A DNA stretch of 64,000 nucleotides from Streptomyces sp. NBC_00448 (GCF_036014115.1 NZ_CP107913.1:9008501-9072500); one strand, 5' to 3'. Shown: positions 26,554 through 35,580, numbered from the stretch's first letter. Made by a program: numbers and translations. The notes: generated by a model from the letters alone, not told the origin.

Positions 26554-26880
26554 GTGCCGACAGTCGACGAGAACGGGCGGAAGCTCCTCGCCCCCGCCCG
26601 CCCGGCACCGCCCGCCGGCCGGTCGAGCGGTGCCCTGCCGAGCCGTGCCCTGCCGGTTCGTCGACGGCCGCCGGTCGCTGGACGGCCGCTGCTTGCCGAA
26701 CGGCCACCGGTCCTCGAACGGCCGCCGGTTCTCGAACAGCCCCTGGCGCTCTGGCAGTTGACGGCGCCGGCCCGGGTCGGCCCCGCCCCACGGCCTGCCG
26801 ACGCGCGGTACGGGTCGCCGCTCCTTCGCGCCGCGCCGGAAAGCGTCACGTCCGCCCTTCCCCTGGAGGAACAGCCATGA
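26554..26880 (+). CDS. Small repeat-containing protein upstream of LanT (hypothetical)
   Basis: A 108-residue reading frame starts at GTG 26554 with GGGAGGAGGG just before it and ends in TGA overlapping the LanT ATG (ATGA), the same junction used between LanT and the next gene. The middle has five tandem hexapeptides of the type VLERPP, encoded by 18-base units at 26656-26745. There are no cysteines, no signal peptide and no membrane segment. Third positions are mostly G/C, as in coding DNA here. I do not recognise the family; the ribosome site and overlap argue that it is translated, and it may be only a leader that couples LanT translation. Confidence 0.45.
   Translation: MPTVDENGRKLLAPARPAPPAGRSSGALPSRALPVRRRPPVAGRPLLAERPPVLERPPVLEQPLALWQLTAPARVGPAPRPADARYGSPLLRAAPESVTSALPLEEQP
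26656..26745 (+). repeat. Five 18-bp tandem repeats
   Basis: Imperfect units at 26656, 26674, 26692, 26710 and 26728 follow the pattern GTCCTCGAACGGCCGCCG. The length keeps the frame of the small protein at 26554, giving a proline/arginine hexapeptide repeat. Confidence 0.75.
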
Positions 26881-29159
26881 GCCTCCCCCCGTTCGCGCGT
26901 CGCCTCCTTCCGGCCCGGCGGGTCCCGTTGCGCGTCCAGCTGACCAGGACCGAGTGCGGCGCCGCGTGCCTGGCGATGGTGCTCAGCTTCCACGGCCGGC
27001 AGACGTCGGTGCCCGAGAGCCGCGCGCGCCTGGAGATGGGGCGCGACGGGGTCTCCGCCGGCGAGATCGCGCGCGCTGCCGAGACGTTCGGGCTGCGGGT
27101 GACGCTGGACACCTCCGACGACGCGTGGGCGCGACCGCGGAGCGGGCCGACGATCGCGTACCTGTCCCGCCACCACTTCGTCGTGGTGGCCAAGGTGTCG
27201 GGCTCCCACGTCTGGATCGCCGACCCCGGCGCCGGGCGGCGCCGGCTGCCCCGCGCCGAGTTCGCCGAGGGCTACGGCGGGGTGCTGCTCCGCTTCGCAC
27301 CGGGCCCGGACTTCGCCCACCGCCGGTCGGCGGTCCGGGACCTGCCGATGGTGCGCTACCTGCGGCAGTTCGTCGCCATGCCGGGCGGGCGGCGCCGGCT
27401 CGCGCTCGCCGCGCTGCTCGCCGCCGGCCTGCAGGGGCTGGGGCTGGCCGCGCCGATGGCGACCAGGGCCATCGTGGACTCGGTCATCCCCGGCCACCGT
27501 GTGGGCTCGCTCGGCTTCTTCCTCGTGGCCGCGGTGGGCGTCGCGGTGCTGTGCGGGGTGCTCGCCGCGGCCCGCGGCCTGGCGATGCTCGCCCTGCGGG
27601 TGCGCGGGGACCAGCGGCTGAGCCGGGAGTTCGTGACGCATCTGTTCGCCCTGCCGCTCGGCTTCTTCGGCGACCGGGGCCGAGGCGACCTGCTGATGCG
27701 CCTGGCGAGCGTGTCGTCGACCCGGGAGGCGCTGACCCAGCAACTGCTCACCACCGTCCTCGACGGCTGCCTGCTCTCCGGGTACGTCATCGGCCTGCTG
27801 GTGACCGCGCCGCTGTTCGCCGTGGCCGTGGTCCCGCTGTTCGTGCTCCAACTCGCCGTCGTCACGGGCAGCTACCGCAAGACGCGGATTCTCGCGCAGC
27901 GGGAGCTGGCGGCCAAGACCGAGGAGCAGGGCTACCTCGTGGAGGCCCTCGAAGCGATCAGCGCGCTGAAGGCCAACGGCGTGGAGCGGCGCGCCACCGC
28001 CCGCTGGGAGCGGCTGTTCACGACGTACCAGACGGCCAGCGCGCACCGCGGCCGATGGACCGCCTGGCTGACCGGTGCCCAGAAGGGCCTGAGCATGTTC
28101 GGGCCGCTGGCGCTGCTCTGGCTGGGGGCGTGGCTGGTGCTCACCCACCGGATGAGCGTCGGCACCATGCTCGCCGACAACGCGATCGCGCTGTCCGTCC
28201 TCAGCCCCATCGAGACGTTCGCCAACTCCGGCCAGATGTACCAGGGCATCAGGGCGCAGGTCGAGCGGGTCTTCGACGTCCTCGACGCCCCGCGCGAGCG
28301 GTCCGGCACCGTCCGGCTGCCCGCGGCGGCGTCCTCGGCGATCTCCCTGAGCGACGTCGCGTTCCGCTACCCGGGAGGCCGCCGCCCGACGCTGGAGGAC
28401 ATCACCTTCACCGTCGCCGCCGGGCGGAAGACGGCGATCGTCGGCCGGACCGGCTCGGGCAAGAGCACGCTCGGCGGGCTGCTGCTCGGCCTGCACCTGC
28501 CCGAGCGCGGCGAGATCCGGCACGACGGTGTCGCGCTGGCCGACCTGGACCTGCCGGACCTGCGCGCGCACTGCGGCGCCGTCCTGCAGGACCTGACCCT
28601 GTTCGACGGTTCGATCCGGGACAACCTGGTGCTCAGCAGACCGGACGCCGGACTCGACGAGATCGTCAGGGCGGCGCGGCTGGCCGGGCTGCACGACGAC
28701 GTCGCCGCCCTGCCGATGGGCTACGACACGGCGGTGGGCGAGGGCGGCACCGGGCTGTCGGCGGGCCAGCGCCAGCGGGTCGCGCTCGCCCGCGCACTGA
28801 TCCACCGGCCGCGGCTGCTGCTGCTCGACGAGGCGACCAGCCACCTCGACCCCGAGACCGAGCGCCGGGTCGACGCGGCGCTCAGCGAACTGTCCATCAC
28901 CCGCGTCGTCATCTCGCACCGCATCAACGCGGTCCGCAACGCCGACCAGATCATCGCGCTGGAGCGCGGCCGGATCGTCCAGCGCGGCGACCACCGCCGG
29001 CTGATCGCGCAACCGGGCGTCTACCGGGATCTGTTCGGCCACGACGAGGCGGCCGGCGCGGACCCCGGCCCGCACCCCGACTTGGCGGCGCCCGCAGCTG
29101 GTGCGGCCCCCGATCTGGCGGCACCCACCGCCGGCCGCCGCGTGGAGGTCACCTCATGA
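26877..29159 (+). CDS. lanT: LanT: C39-peptidase ABC exporter
   Basis: The 760-residue exporter cleaves double-glycine leaders and pumps the peptide out. The C39 peptidase (residues 1-135) has Cys27 in TRTECGAACLAM and the His/Asp pair in RHHFVVVAK and VWIADPGAG, so it looks active. The membrane domain spans about 150-440. The nucleotide-binding domain has Walker A GRTGSGKST (about residue 522), the signature LSAGQRQRVALARAL and Walker B LLLLDEATSHLD. A Pro/Ala-rich tail of about 35 residues follows. ATG 26877 has GGAGGA upstream. Its natural substrates are the AHGG precursors on the other strand; the class III precursors downstream have no such site. Confidence 0.95.
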   Translation: MSLPPFARRLLPARRVPLRVQLTRTECGAACLAMVLSFHGRQTSVPESRARLEMGRDGVSAGEIARAAETFGLRVTLDTSDDAWARPRSGPTIAYLSRHHFVVVAKVSGSHVWIADPGAGRRRLPRAEFAEGYGGVLLRFAPGPDFAHRRSAVRDLPMVRYLRQFVAMPGGRRRLALAALLAAGLQGLGLAAPMATRAIVDSVIPGHRVGSLGFFLVAAVGVAVLCGVLAAARGLAMLALRVRGDQRLSREFVTHLFALPLGFFGDRGRGDLLMRLASVSSTREALTQQLLTTVLDGCLLSGYVIGLLVTAPLFAVAVVPLFVLQLAVVTGSYRKTRILAQRELAAKTEEQGYLVEALEAISALKANGVERRATARWERLFTTYQTASAHRGRWTAWLTGAQKGLSMFGPLALLWLGAWLVLTHRMSVGTMLADNAIALSVLSPIETFANSGQMYQGIRAQVERVFDVLDAPRERSGTVRLPAAASSAISLSDVAFRYPGGRRPTLEDITFTVAAGRKTAIVGRTGSGKSTLGGLLLGLHLPERGEIRHDGVALADLDLPDLRAHCGAVLQDLTLFDGSIRDNLVLSRPDAGLDEIVRAARLAGLHDDVAALPMGYDTAVGEGGTGLSAGQRQRVALARALIHRPRLLLLDEATSHLDPETERRVDAALSELSITRVVISHRINAVRNADQIIALERGRIVQRGDHRRLIAQPGVYRDLFGHDEAAGADPGPHPDLAAPAAGAAPDLAAPTAGRRVEVTS

Positions 29160-31789
29160 GCGTCGACGTGTTCACCTTCGCCGATCCCGACTTCTACCTG
29201 CCGCCGTCCGCGGTCGCGGACCGCGCGCCCCACCTGCGGCCGGGGACCGTACCGCCGGACTGGACCGCCGCGATGACCGGGTGGTGGACCCAGTGGACGC
29301 CCGACGGCGGGCGGCGGTTCGGGGCGGGCGACCTGCGCGTCCACGCCTCCGCGCACCCCGAACAGCTCCAGCCGGCGCTGGACGCCTTCGCCGCGGCCTG
29401 CTTCGCGCGCGGCATCCCCTTCCGGCACGTCGCGAACCGGAGCGTCCACCGCCATCTGAACCACCCGCGCGGCTCGCGGGCGCAGGCGGGCAGGTTCTGC
29501 GTCGCCGCCCCCGCCGACGCGGCCTCCTCGGAGGACCTGCTGCGGGCGCTGCGCACGGCCGCGGTCTTCGAGGCCGGGCCGGCGGGGGCGGCAGAGGCGC
29601 AGCACCAGGGCCCGTCGTTCGTACGGCCCGGCCGCGTCCCCTCCCCGGCCGCGTCCGCGATCCGCCCGGACGGCACGCGGGCCACCGAGGACTATCTGAT
29701 GGACGGCCCCGCGCCCACCCCCGTGCCACCCGAGGGCTTCGAGGTACGGCGGCTCAAGGCGGCCTCCACCGCCGGATATGCGTACACCGCGCGCAACGTG
29801 CTCGACGGCTCCGAGATCTTTGTCAAGCAGGCGTTCCCGCACGCCGGGCCGACCGAGAACGGGGGCACGGCGGCCGATCGGCTGCGCGCGGAGTGGCGGG
29901 CGCTGACCCTGATCCACAAGGAGGCGCCCGGCCTGTGCCCGCGCCCGCTGGTCTTCGTCGCGGGGCGTCAATACCCGTATCTGCTGGCCGAGTTGGTGGA
30001 GGGAGTGCCGCTGACCTCCTGGGTGGTCGCGAACAGCCCGCTGGCCGACCCGGCCGCGTCGGCGGGCGACTGGGCGCGCTACCACCGGCGGGCGGCGGAC
30101 CTGATGGCCCGGATCGAGCGCGACCTGCACCGCCTGTGGCTCCTCGGCCGGCCGGTGGACCGCGTCGAGGCGCGCGACGTCCTCGTCGACGGTGACGACG
30201 GCATCCGGTTGACCGGCGGTTTCGTCGGCGCGGGCATCGGCAGCGGCCCGGACGGTGACGGTGACGGTGACGGTCCCGGTGAGGGCGCCGGTGACAGCGC
30301 CGGTTCCGGTGGCGCCCGACGGGGGAGCACGGACGGTCCGGCCGCGACCGCCGCCCGCCTGGGGCTGCTCCTGCTGACGCCGCTGGCGCCGTCGGCCGAG
30401 CGGAACCCGGGCGCCTTGGCGCACCTCCTGCGCGACCTCACCGAACGCGGCCCGGTGCCGCCGGAGCTGTGGCGCCGGGCGACCCGCTCGGCCGGATCGT
30501 CCGTGACCGCGGCGGCCACCGCCGCGCTCCCCACCCCCGAACAGGTCGACGCCGACGAGCGCAAGGCCCTCACCGAGCTGCGCGACCGCGTCGCGGCGGG
30601 CATCGTGGACGCGGCGGCCGACCGTCCCTGGGGCGTCTTCCCCACCGTCCCGCAGGGCTACGAGACCAACACGCTCGGCGTGGCCTACGGCACCGCCGGC
30701 GTGGTGCACGCCCTGCGCAGGTCCGGGGTGGACGTCCCCGACTGGATCACCCGGCGGCTGCGCGAGGACGCGCTGGCGCAGGCCGACTCCCTTCCGCCCG
30801 GGCTCTGTTCGGGCCTGGCCGGCATCGCCTGGGTGCTGGCCGACCTCGGGTGCCATGACGAGGCGGGCGCCCTGCTCGGCGTGGCGGACCGCCATCCGCT
30901 GACCCGCGACTCGGCCACCCTCGCGTGGGGCGCCGCGGGCGTCGCCATGGCGCACCTGGCCCTGTACGGGCACAGCCGCGACGAGCACCACCTCGACCGC
31001 GCCCTGGAGTTGACGAGCCTGCCCGAGCGGCCGGCCGCGCTGAGCGCACGGCTCGGCCCGCACGACATGACCGGCCTGTGCTACGGACGCACCGGGATCG
31101 CCCACGCCCTCCAGCAGGTGGCGGCCGTCACCGGCGAGGACCGCCTGCGGCGTGACGGCGTCCGGCTGCTGCACGCGGAACTCGACCGGGCCCGGGAGTC
31201 GGGGACCGGCGAACTCGTCTTCCCGGTCTCCGCGAAGGACCGCAGGGGCATGTACTACCTGCACTGCGGCACCGCCGGCTTCCTCACCGTGGCCGCCCGC
31301 CACCTGGCCGCCGCACCGGACGAGCGGCTGGCGATGGCCGTACCGAAGCTCGTGGCGAAGTCGTCGATCACGTACGTGGCGCACGCCGGGCTCTTCCAGG
31401 GGCTGGCGGGACTGGGGTTCGCCCTGGCCGAGTGCGGCCGGCTGCTCGACGACGCGCGGGCGCGGGCCGCCTCGTGGAAGTCGGCGCGCACCCTGTTCGC
31501 CCACGCGCGGCCCAGCGGCGACGGCGTCCGCTTCCTCGGCGACCTGCGGCTGCGCCACAGCTGCGAGTTGTGGAGCGGAGCCTCCGGTGTCCTGCTCTTC
31601 CTCTCGCACCTGCTCGACCAGCGCCCCGACCCGCTCTTCAGCGTCGACTCCCTCGCGCGCGGCACCGGTTCACCGTCCCCCGCCCGCCGCGCCGGCCACC
31701 CGGCCCCCGCCGCCCGCCGCGCCGTCACGCCGGCCCCGGCGCGCACCCCCCAGATGTCCGCCCGTCACCCGACGGCGCGGAAGCCGTGA
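29156..31789 (+). CDS. LanKC-like protein with degenerate kinase and lyase sites
   Basis: The 877-residue protein overlaps LanT by ATGA and aligns end to end with the LanKC at 32028. Lyase-region lysines of the partner are arginine here (FKHV becomes FRHV; GKLVV becomes GRFCV). In the kinase the nucleotide lysine is kept (EIFVKQAF, about residue 223), but the catalytic loop GDVSPGNVLV is replaced by VDRVEARDVLV and the metal-binding VDFE by LTGGF. A Gly/Asp linker (residues 360-390) stands where the activation segment should be. The cyclase domain retains GLCYGRTG (about 641) and YLHCGTAG (about 702), that is Cys and His/Cys at the LanC zinc positions. I infer a pseudokinase that may supply cyclase or scaffold function to its neighbour. 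Confidence 0.85.
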   Translation: MSVDVFTFADPDFYLPPSAVADRAPHLRPGTVPPDWTAAMTGWWTQWTPDGGRRFGAGDLRVHASAHPEQLQPALDAFAAACFARGIPFRHVANRSVHRHLNHPRGSRAQAGRFCVAAPADAASSEDLLRALRTAAVFEAGPAGAAEAQHQGPSFVRPGRVPSPAASAIRPDGTRATEDYLMDGPAPTPVPPEGFEVRRLKAASTAGYAYTARNVLDGSEIFVKQAFPHAGPTENGGTAADRLRAEWRALTLIHKEAPGLCPRPLVFVAGRQYPYLLAELVEGVPLTSWVVANSPLADPAASAGDWARYHRRAADLMARIERDLHRLWLLGRPVDRVEARDVLVDGDDGIRLTGGFVGAGIGSGPDGDGDGDGPGEGAGDSAGSGGARRGSTDGPAATAARLGLLLLTPLAPSAERNPGALAHLLRDLTERGPVPPELWRRATRSAGSSVTAAATAALPTPEQVDADERKALTELRDRVAAGIVDAAADRPWGVFPTVPQGYETNTLGVAYGTAGVVHALRRSGVDVPDWITRRLREDALAQADSLPPGLCSGLAGIAWVLADLGCHDEAGALLGVADRHPLTRDSATLAWGAAGVAMAHLALYGHSRDEHHLDRALELTSLPERPAALSARLGPHDMTGLCYGRTGIAHALQQVAAVTGEDRLRRDGVRLLHAELDRARESGTGELVFPVSAKDRRGMYYLHCGTAGFLTVAARHLAAAPDERLAMAVPKLVAKSSITYVAHAGLFQGLAGLGFALAECGRLLDDARARAASWKSARTLFAHARPSGDGVRFLGDLRLRHSCELWSGASGVLLFLSHLLDQRPDPLFSVDSLARGTGSPSPARRAGHPAPAARRAVTPAPARTPQMSARHPTARKP

Positions 31790-31814
31790 AGTCCCGACAG
31801 ATCAGGAGAGACCC

Positions 31815-31928
31815 ATGAGCCAGGTGCTGAACCTCCAGGAGATGGAAATCCCGGCCCCCGACCAGCAGCAGGAGGTAGAGGGCAGCTACTTCATCTGCAG
31901 CGACGCCAGCTGGTTCCTCTGCGCGTGA
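31815..31928 (+). CDS. lanA: Class III lanthipeptide precursor with one labionin motif
   Basis: The 37-residue peptide starts MSQVLNLQEMEIPAPD, with the hydrophobic LxLQ leader motif typical of class III precursors. The C-terminal part SYFICSDASWFLCA contains Ser29-x2-Ser32-x3-Cys36, the labionin signature, and Ser24-x3-Cys28 for a further ring. ATG 31815 has AGGAGAG upstream. It lies between the two LanKC genes, 25 bases after the first and 99 before the second. There is no double-glycine site, so leader removal probably uses another protease. Confidence 0.88.
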   Translation: MSQVLNLQEMEIPAPDQQQEVEGSYFICSDASWFLCA

Positions 31929-32027
31929 GGCACTGCCGGGGCGGCGCGTCCGTGACACGCGTCGCCCCGGCCCCCCGCGGGCGGACGGCCCACCTGCTCA
32001 CCCACGTCCGGGAAACGCGAGGCAGCA

Positions 32028-34691
32028 ATGATCGAACAGACCTATGCGATGGCCGACCCCGACTACTACCGGCCCGTCGAGACCCTCGCGGACCGCGGCC
32101 GGGAGTACGCCCCGTCGAAGGTCCCGGACGGCTGGCAGTCCTTCGACCACTACCTGTGGCGGTCCTGGGGGCGCAAGGGCCGGCCGATGCCCGACCAGGG
32201 CTGGAAGGTGCACGTCTCGGCCCGCGCCGACCGGATCGCCGACGTCCTCGACGTGGTCGCCGACGAGTGCTTCGCGCGCGGCATCCCCTTCAAGCACGTC
32301 GCGGCCACGCGTTTCGTGCTGCTGCTCCAGCACAAGCACGCCTCCCGCACGCAGAGCGGCAAACTCGTGGTCGCCTACCCGGCCGACGAACGGGCCGCCC
32401 GGACGCTGATGGGCGCGCTCGCCGCGCGACTGGAGTCCGAGCAGGGGCAGTTCATCCTCACCGACCGCCGCTTCGGCGACTCCCAGGTGGTCCACTACCG
32501 CTACGGCTCCTTCACGCCCCGGCGCCGGCTCCAGCCGGACGGCACCGGCACGCCGGTGCTGCGTGACGGTCGCGGCCGGATCGTCACCGACCGCCGCGAG
32601 CCGAGGTTCCACCTGCCCGAGGGGATCACCGACCCGTTCGCGCCGGACAGCGCGCCCGACGACACGGGGACCGACTTCCACGGCTTCGCCTTCGACCACG
32701 CCGTCCGGCACAGCAACGGCGGCGGGACCTACGCCGGCCGCGAACTCGCCACCGGCCGGAAGGTCTTCATCAAGGAGGCCCGCGACCACACCGGGCTCTC
32801 CTGGGACGGCCTGACCGCCGTCGAGCGCACCCGGCGCGAGTGGGACACCCTGCGGGCGCTGCACGACGCGCACCCCGGGATCTGCCCCGAGCCGATCGCG
32901 TACTTCCGCGAGTGGGAACACGAGTTCCTGGTCACCGAGTTCATCGAGGGCATGACGCTCAACTCCTGGGTGGTCGCCCGCAGCCCGGTGACCCAGGTGG
33001 AGGCGCGGCGGCCGGACTTCGACCGGTACACCGCCGACTGCGAGGCGGTCGTCGCGTCGCTGGCGGAGCAGGTGCGGGTCCTGCACGCGCTGGGGTACCT
33101 CTTCGGCGACGTCAGCCCCGGCAACGTCCTGGTCGGCGACGGCGACCAGCCGCGCCTGGTGGACTTCGAGGCGGCGCGCGGGCTGCGGGACAAGGGCGTC
33201 TCGGTGGCCACCGACGGATACGCGCCCCCCGCCCACCTGGTGCAGGACGACCCGGCGGTCCAGGACGACTACGGCATCTCGGCGCTGGTCCGGCTGATGC
33301 TCGGCCCGACCTTCGCCACGGCGGACCGCTACCCCCGCTCGCTGGAGCACCTGCGGGCCGACCTCCAGGAGAGGATGGCCGTGCCCCCGGCGCTGTGGGA
33401 GCGCGCGGTCCGCTACCACCCGGCCGACGGCCCGGAACTGCTGCCGGGCCCGCGGGAGGTGGCGGCCGACCCGGTACGCCACCTCCGCGATCTGCGCGAC
33501 AAGGTCGCGGACGCCCTGACCTCGATGGCCGACCCGGACCGCGCGGACACCCTCTTCCCGACCATCCCCGACGGGTACGCCAGCAACACCGTGTGCGTCG
33601 CCTACGGTTCCGCGGGTGTCCTGCACGCGCTGCGGCACAGCGGCGTCACCGTGCACGAGGACCTCGTCGCACGCTTCCGCCGCGACGCGCTGGCCACCGC
33701 CGGGAGCCTGCCGCCGGGGCTGCACGTCGGGCTGGCCGGCGTCGCCTGGGTGCTGGCCGACCACGGATACCTCGACGAGGCGCGCGACCTGCTCGCCGCC
33801 GCGACCGAGCACCCGCTGACCGGCCGGCGGGCCGGCTTCGCCGAAGGCGCGGCCGGGGTGGCGATGACCCACCTGTCGCTCTTCGAGCACACCGGCGACC
33901 ACCGGCACGTCGACACCGCCGAGCGCCTGCTGTCCGCGCTGCCGGCGGACGGGGAACTGGCCGGACTGCTGGCGCCCGACGACCCGACCGGATGGCTGCA
34001 CGGCAGGTGCGGCATCGCCTGGGCGCTCCACCCGCTCGCCGCGGTCACCGGGGACACCGGCCATCTCGACCGCGGGGTGCGGCTGCTGCACCACGAGTTG
34101 GACCGGGCGATGCCCGCCGCGTCGGCGTCGCCGCACTTCCCGCTCTCCGCCACCGACCGCCGGTCGATGCCGTACCTGTTCAGCGGCACCGCCGGAATCC
34201 TGCGCGCGGTCTGCCGCTACACCACCGTCTGCGCGGACGAGCGCCTCGCCGCCGTCGAGAGCGACCTCCTGCCGCGGCTGCGCACCACGTACACGGTCAT
34301 GCCGGGCCTGTACCAGGGCCTGGCCGGGCTGGGCTTCGCGCTCGCCGACCACGCGGCCGTCAGCGGCGACGAGGCATCCGCCCGCTCCGCGCTGCGCACC
34401 GCCCGGGCCCTGTTCAAGTACGCGGTCCCCGGCGCCACCGGCGTCAGGTTCCACGGCGAGAAGCTCAAGCGGTTCAGCGCGGACCTGTGGAGCGGCGGCG
34501 CGGGCGTCCTGCTCTTCCTCGACCAGGTGCTCGGCGCGGGCCAGGACCGGCTGTTCAGCCTCGACCGGCTGAGCGCGCGCCACCGCGCGGCTGCTACGGC
34601 ACCGGCCGCCACCGACCCCCGCGCCGACGACGGCACGGGACGCAACCGACACGACCCCTCCCACGGAAAGAGCGGACCATGGACCAAGTGA
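32028..34691 (+). CDS. lanKC: Class III lanthipeptide synthetase LanKC
   Basis: The 887-residue trifunctional enzyme phosphorylates Ser/Thr, eliminates phosphate and cyclises. The N-terminal lyase region has GWKVHVSA, GIPFKHVAATR and SGKLVVAYP with the basic residues expected. The kinase has VFIKEAR (Lys about 248), the Glu of RREWDTLRAL, the catalytic loop LFGDVSPGNVLV (about 361) and VDFEAARG (about 379), all intact. The cyclase region has GWLHGRCG and YLFSGTAG, lacking the zinc ligands, as usual in class III. Its end overlaps the next precursor start by 13 bases. It should modify the precursors at 31815 and 34679. Confidence 0.93.
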   Translation: MIEQTYAMADPDYYRPVETLADRGREYAPSKVPDGWQSFDHYLWRSWGRKGRPMPDQGWKVHVSARADRIADVLDVVADECFARGIPFKHVAATRFVLLLQHKHASRTQSGKLVVAYPADERAARTLMGALAARLESEQGQFILTDRRFGDSQVVHYRYGSFTPRRRLQPDGTGTPVLRDGRGRIVTDRREPRFHLPEGITDPFAPDSAPDDTGTDFHGFAFDHAVRHSNGGGTYAGRELATGRKVFIKEARDHTGLSWDGLTAVERTRREWDTLRALHDAHPGICPEPIAYFREWEHEFLVTEFIEGMTLNSWVVARSPVTQVEARRPDFDRYTADCEAVVASLAEQVRVLHALGYLFGDVSPGNVLVGDGDQPRLVDFEAARGLRDKGVSVATDGYAPPAHLVQDDPAVQDDYGISALVRLMLGPTFATADRYPRSLEHLRADLQERMAVPPALWERAVRYHPADGPELLPGPREVAADPVRHLRDLRDKVADALTSMADPDRADTLFPTIPDGYASNTVCVAYGSAGVLHALRHSGVTVHEDLVARFRRDALATAGSLPPGLHVGLAGVAWVLADHGYLDEARDLLAAATEHPLTGRRAGFAEGAAGVAMTHLSLFEHTGDHRHVDTAERLLSALPADGELAGLLAPDDPTGWLHGRCGIAWALHPLAAVTGDTGHLDRGVRLLHHELDRAMPAASASPHFPLSATDRRSMPYLFSGTAGILRAVCRYTTVCADERLAAVESDLLPRLRTTYTVMPGLYQGLAGLGFALADHAAVSGDEASARSALRTARALFKYAVPGATGVRFHGEKLKRFSADLWSGGAGVLLFLDQVLGAGQDRLFSLDRLSARHRAAATAPAATDPRADDGTGRNRHDPSHGKSGPWTK

Positions 34692-34825
34692 TCGCCCTGC
34701 AGAGCCTGCCCGACGCACCCCGGCACGACCCCGCCCCCGAGAACGGGGAGATCGCGATCTCCGAGCTGAGCTTCGCGATCTGCGGACCGTTCCCCAGCGA
34801 GTTCAGCGTCAGCGTCTGCATCTGA
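34679..34825 (+). CDS. lanA: Class III lanthipeptide precursor with two labionin motifs
   Basis: The 48-residue peptide starts MDQVIALQSLPDAP with the class III leader motif (IxLQ). The C-terminus holds two Ser-x2-Ser-x3-Cys motifs: SELSFAIC (residues 28-35) and SEFSVSVC (40-47), separated by GPFP. This spacing is what labyrinthopeptin-type enzymes convert into two labionin rings. The start codon lies inside the last codons of LanKC, with GGAAAG ahead, so translation is coupled. No double-glycine site is present. Confidence 0.9.
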   Translation: MDQVIALQSLPDAPRHDPAPENGEIAISELSFAICGPFPSEFSVSVCI

Positions 34826-35058
34826 GCACCCGCCTCCGCCCCCGTCCCCGGCCCCGTCCCCGCCCGGGCCCGCGCCCCCACCGCGGGCCCGCCCGGACGG
34901 CCGGCGGACCCTGTGCGGCACCGGAGGCTCGGCCACTTGGCGGGTGGACCTCATTCGCGTGAATCGCGGGGCCGGATCGCTTGAGGATGGGCGGGGGAGC
35001 GTAATTCTCCTGGGAACGCCACCCCCGGACGTTCGTCCGCCGACCGGAAGGCGCCCCC

Positions 35059-35580
35059 GTGCGTATTCTCCGTCCCGCCACGGGCGCTGCCGCGCTCGTG
35101 CTCGCCGCCTGCACCACGCTCACCGCCACGTCGGCGGCCCACGCCACCGCGGTCGACCTGGCCTGCACGAGCACCATCGCCCCGCAGTACACCCCCGGGC
35201 TGACCCTCACCCCCGCGGCCGTCACCCTGAACGGGCCCGGCACCCTGGACAACTGCGTCGGGAAGGCGGGAGTGACCTCCGGGACCATCGCCGCGCAGGG
35301 CTCCAGCGACTCCTTCTCCTGCACCGCCGGGAGCCTGAAGGTCGAGGGCGACATCACCTGGAACGACAAGACCACCTCGCACTTCACCTTCACGGCGCTG
35401 CGCGTGCTCCAGACCAACGGCTCCCTGGTCAGTGTGAACAGCGGCACCATCACCTCGGGCCCCTTCACCGGGGACACCATCACCGCCTCCTACACCCTCA
35501 GCAACCTCCCCTCGGCCTGCGCGCTCCCGGGCGGGGTGACCACCGCGACCGGCACCGGCGTGTACACGCTGTCGAACTGA
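35059..35580 (+). CDS. Secreted protein, unknown function
   Basis: The 173-residue protein starts at GTG 35059 (GGAAG upstream) with a signal peptide: MRILRPATG, a hydrophobic AAALVLAACTTL core, and a probable cleavage after AHA at about residue 29. The mature part is Thr/Ser/Gly-rich, beta-strand-like, with four cysteines (DLACTST, DNCVGK, FSCTAG, SACALPG) that could form two disulfides. A lipobox reading (LAAC) is possible but falls unusually early. Similar small secreted proteins are common in Streptomyces. It ends 26 bases before the convergent LuxR regulator. Confidence 0.75.
   Translation: MRILRPATGAAALVLAACTTLTATSAAHATAVDLACTSTIAPQYTPGLTLTPAAVTLNGPGTLDNCVGKAGVTSGTIAAQGSSDSFSCTAGSLKVEGDITWNDKTTSHFTFTALRVLQTNGSLVSVNSGTITSGPFTGDTITASYTLSNLPSACALPGGVTTATGTGVYTLSN

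Noticed and set aside
26520-29075. Leftward 851-codon open frame opposite LanT
   Set aside because: It is antisense to a gene with complete C39, membrane and ATPase motifs and shows no domain of its own.
26954-29155. Rightward frame that continues into the LanKC gene, suggesting a 1611-residue fusion
   Set aside because: The first half overlaps LanT in another frame and has no recognisable domain; the ATGA overlap at 29156 gives the real start.
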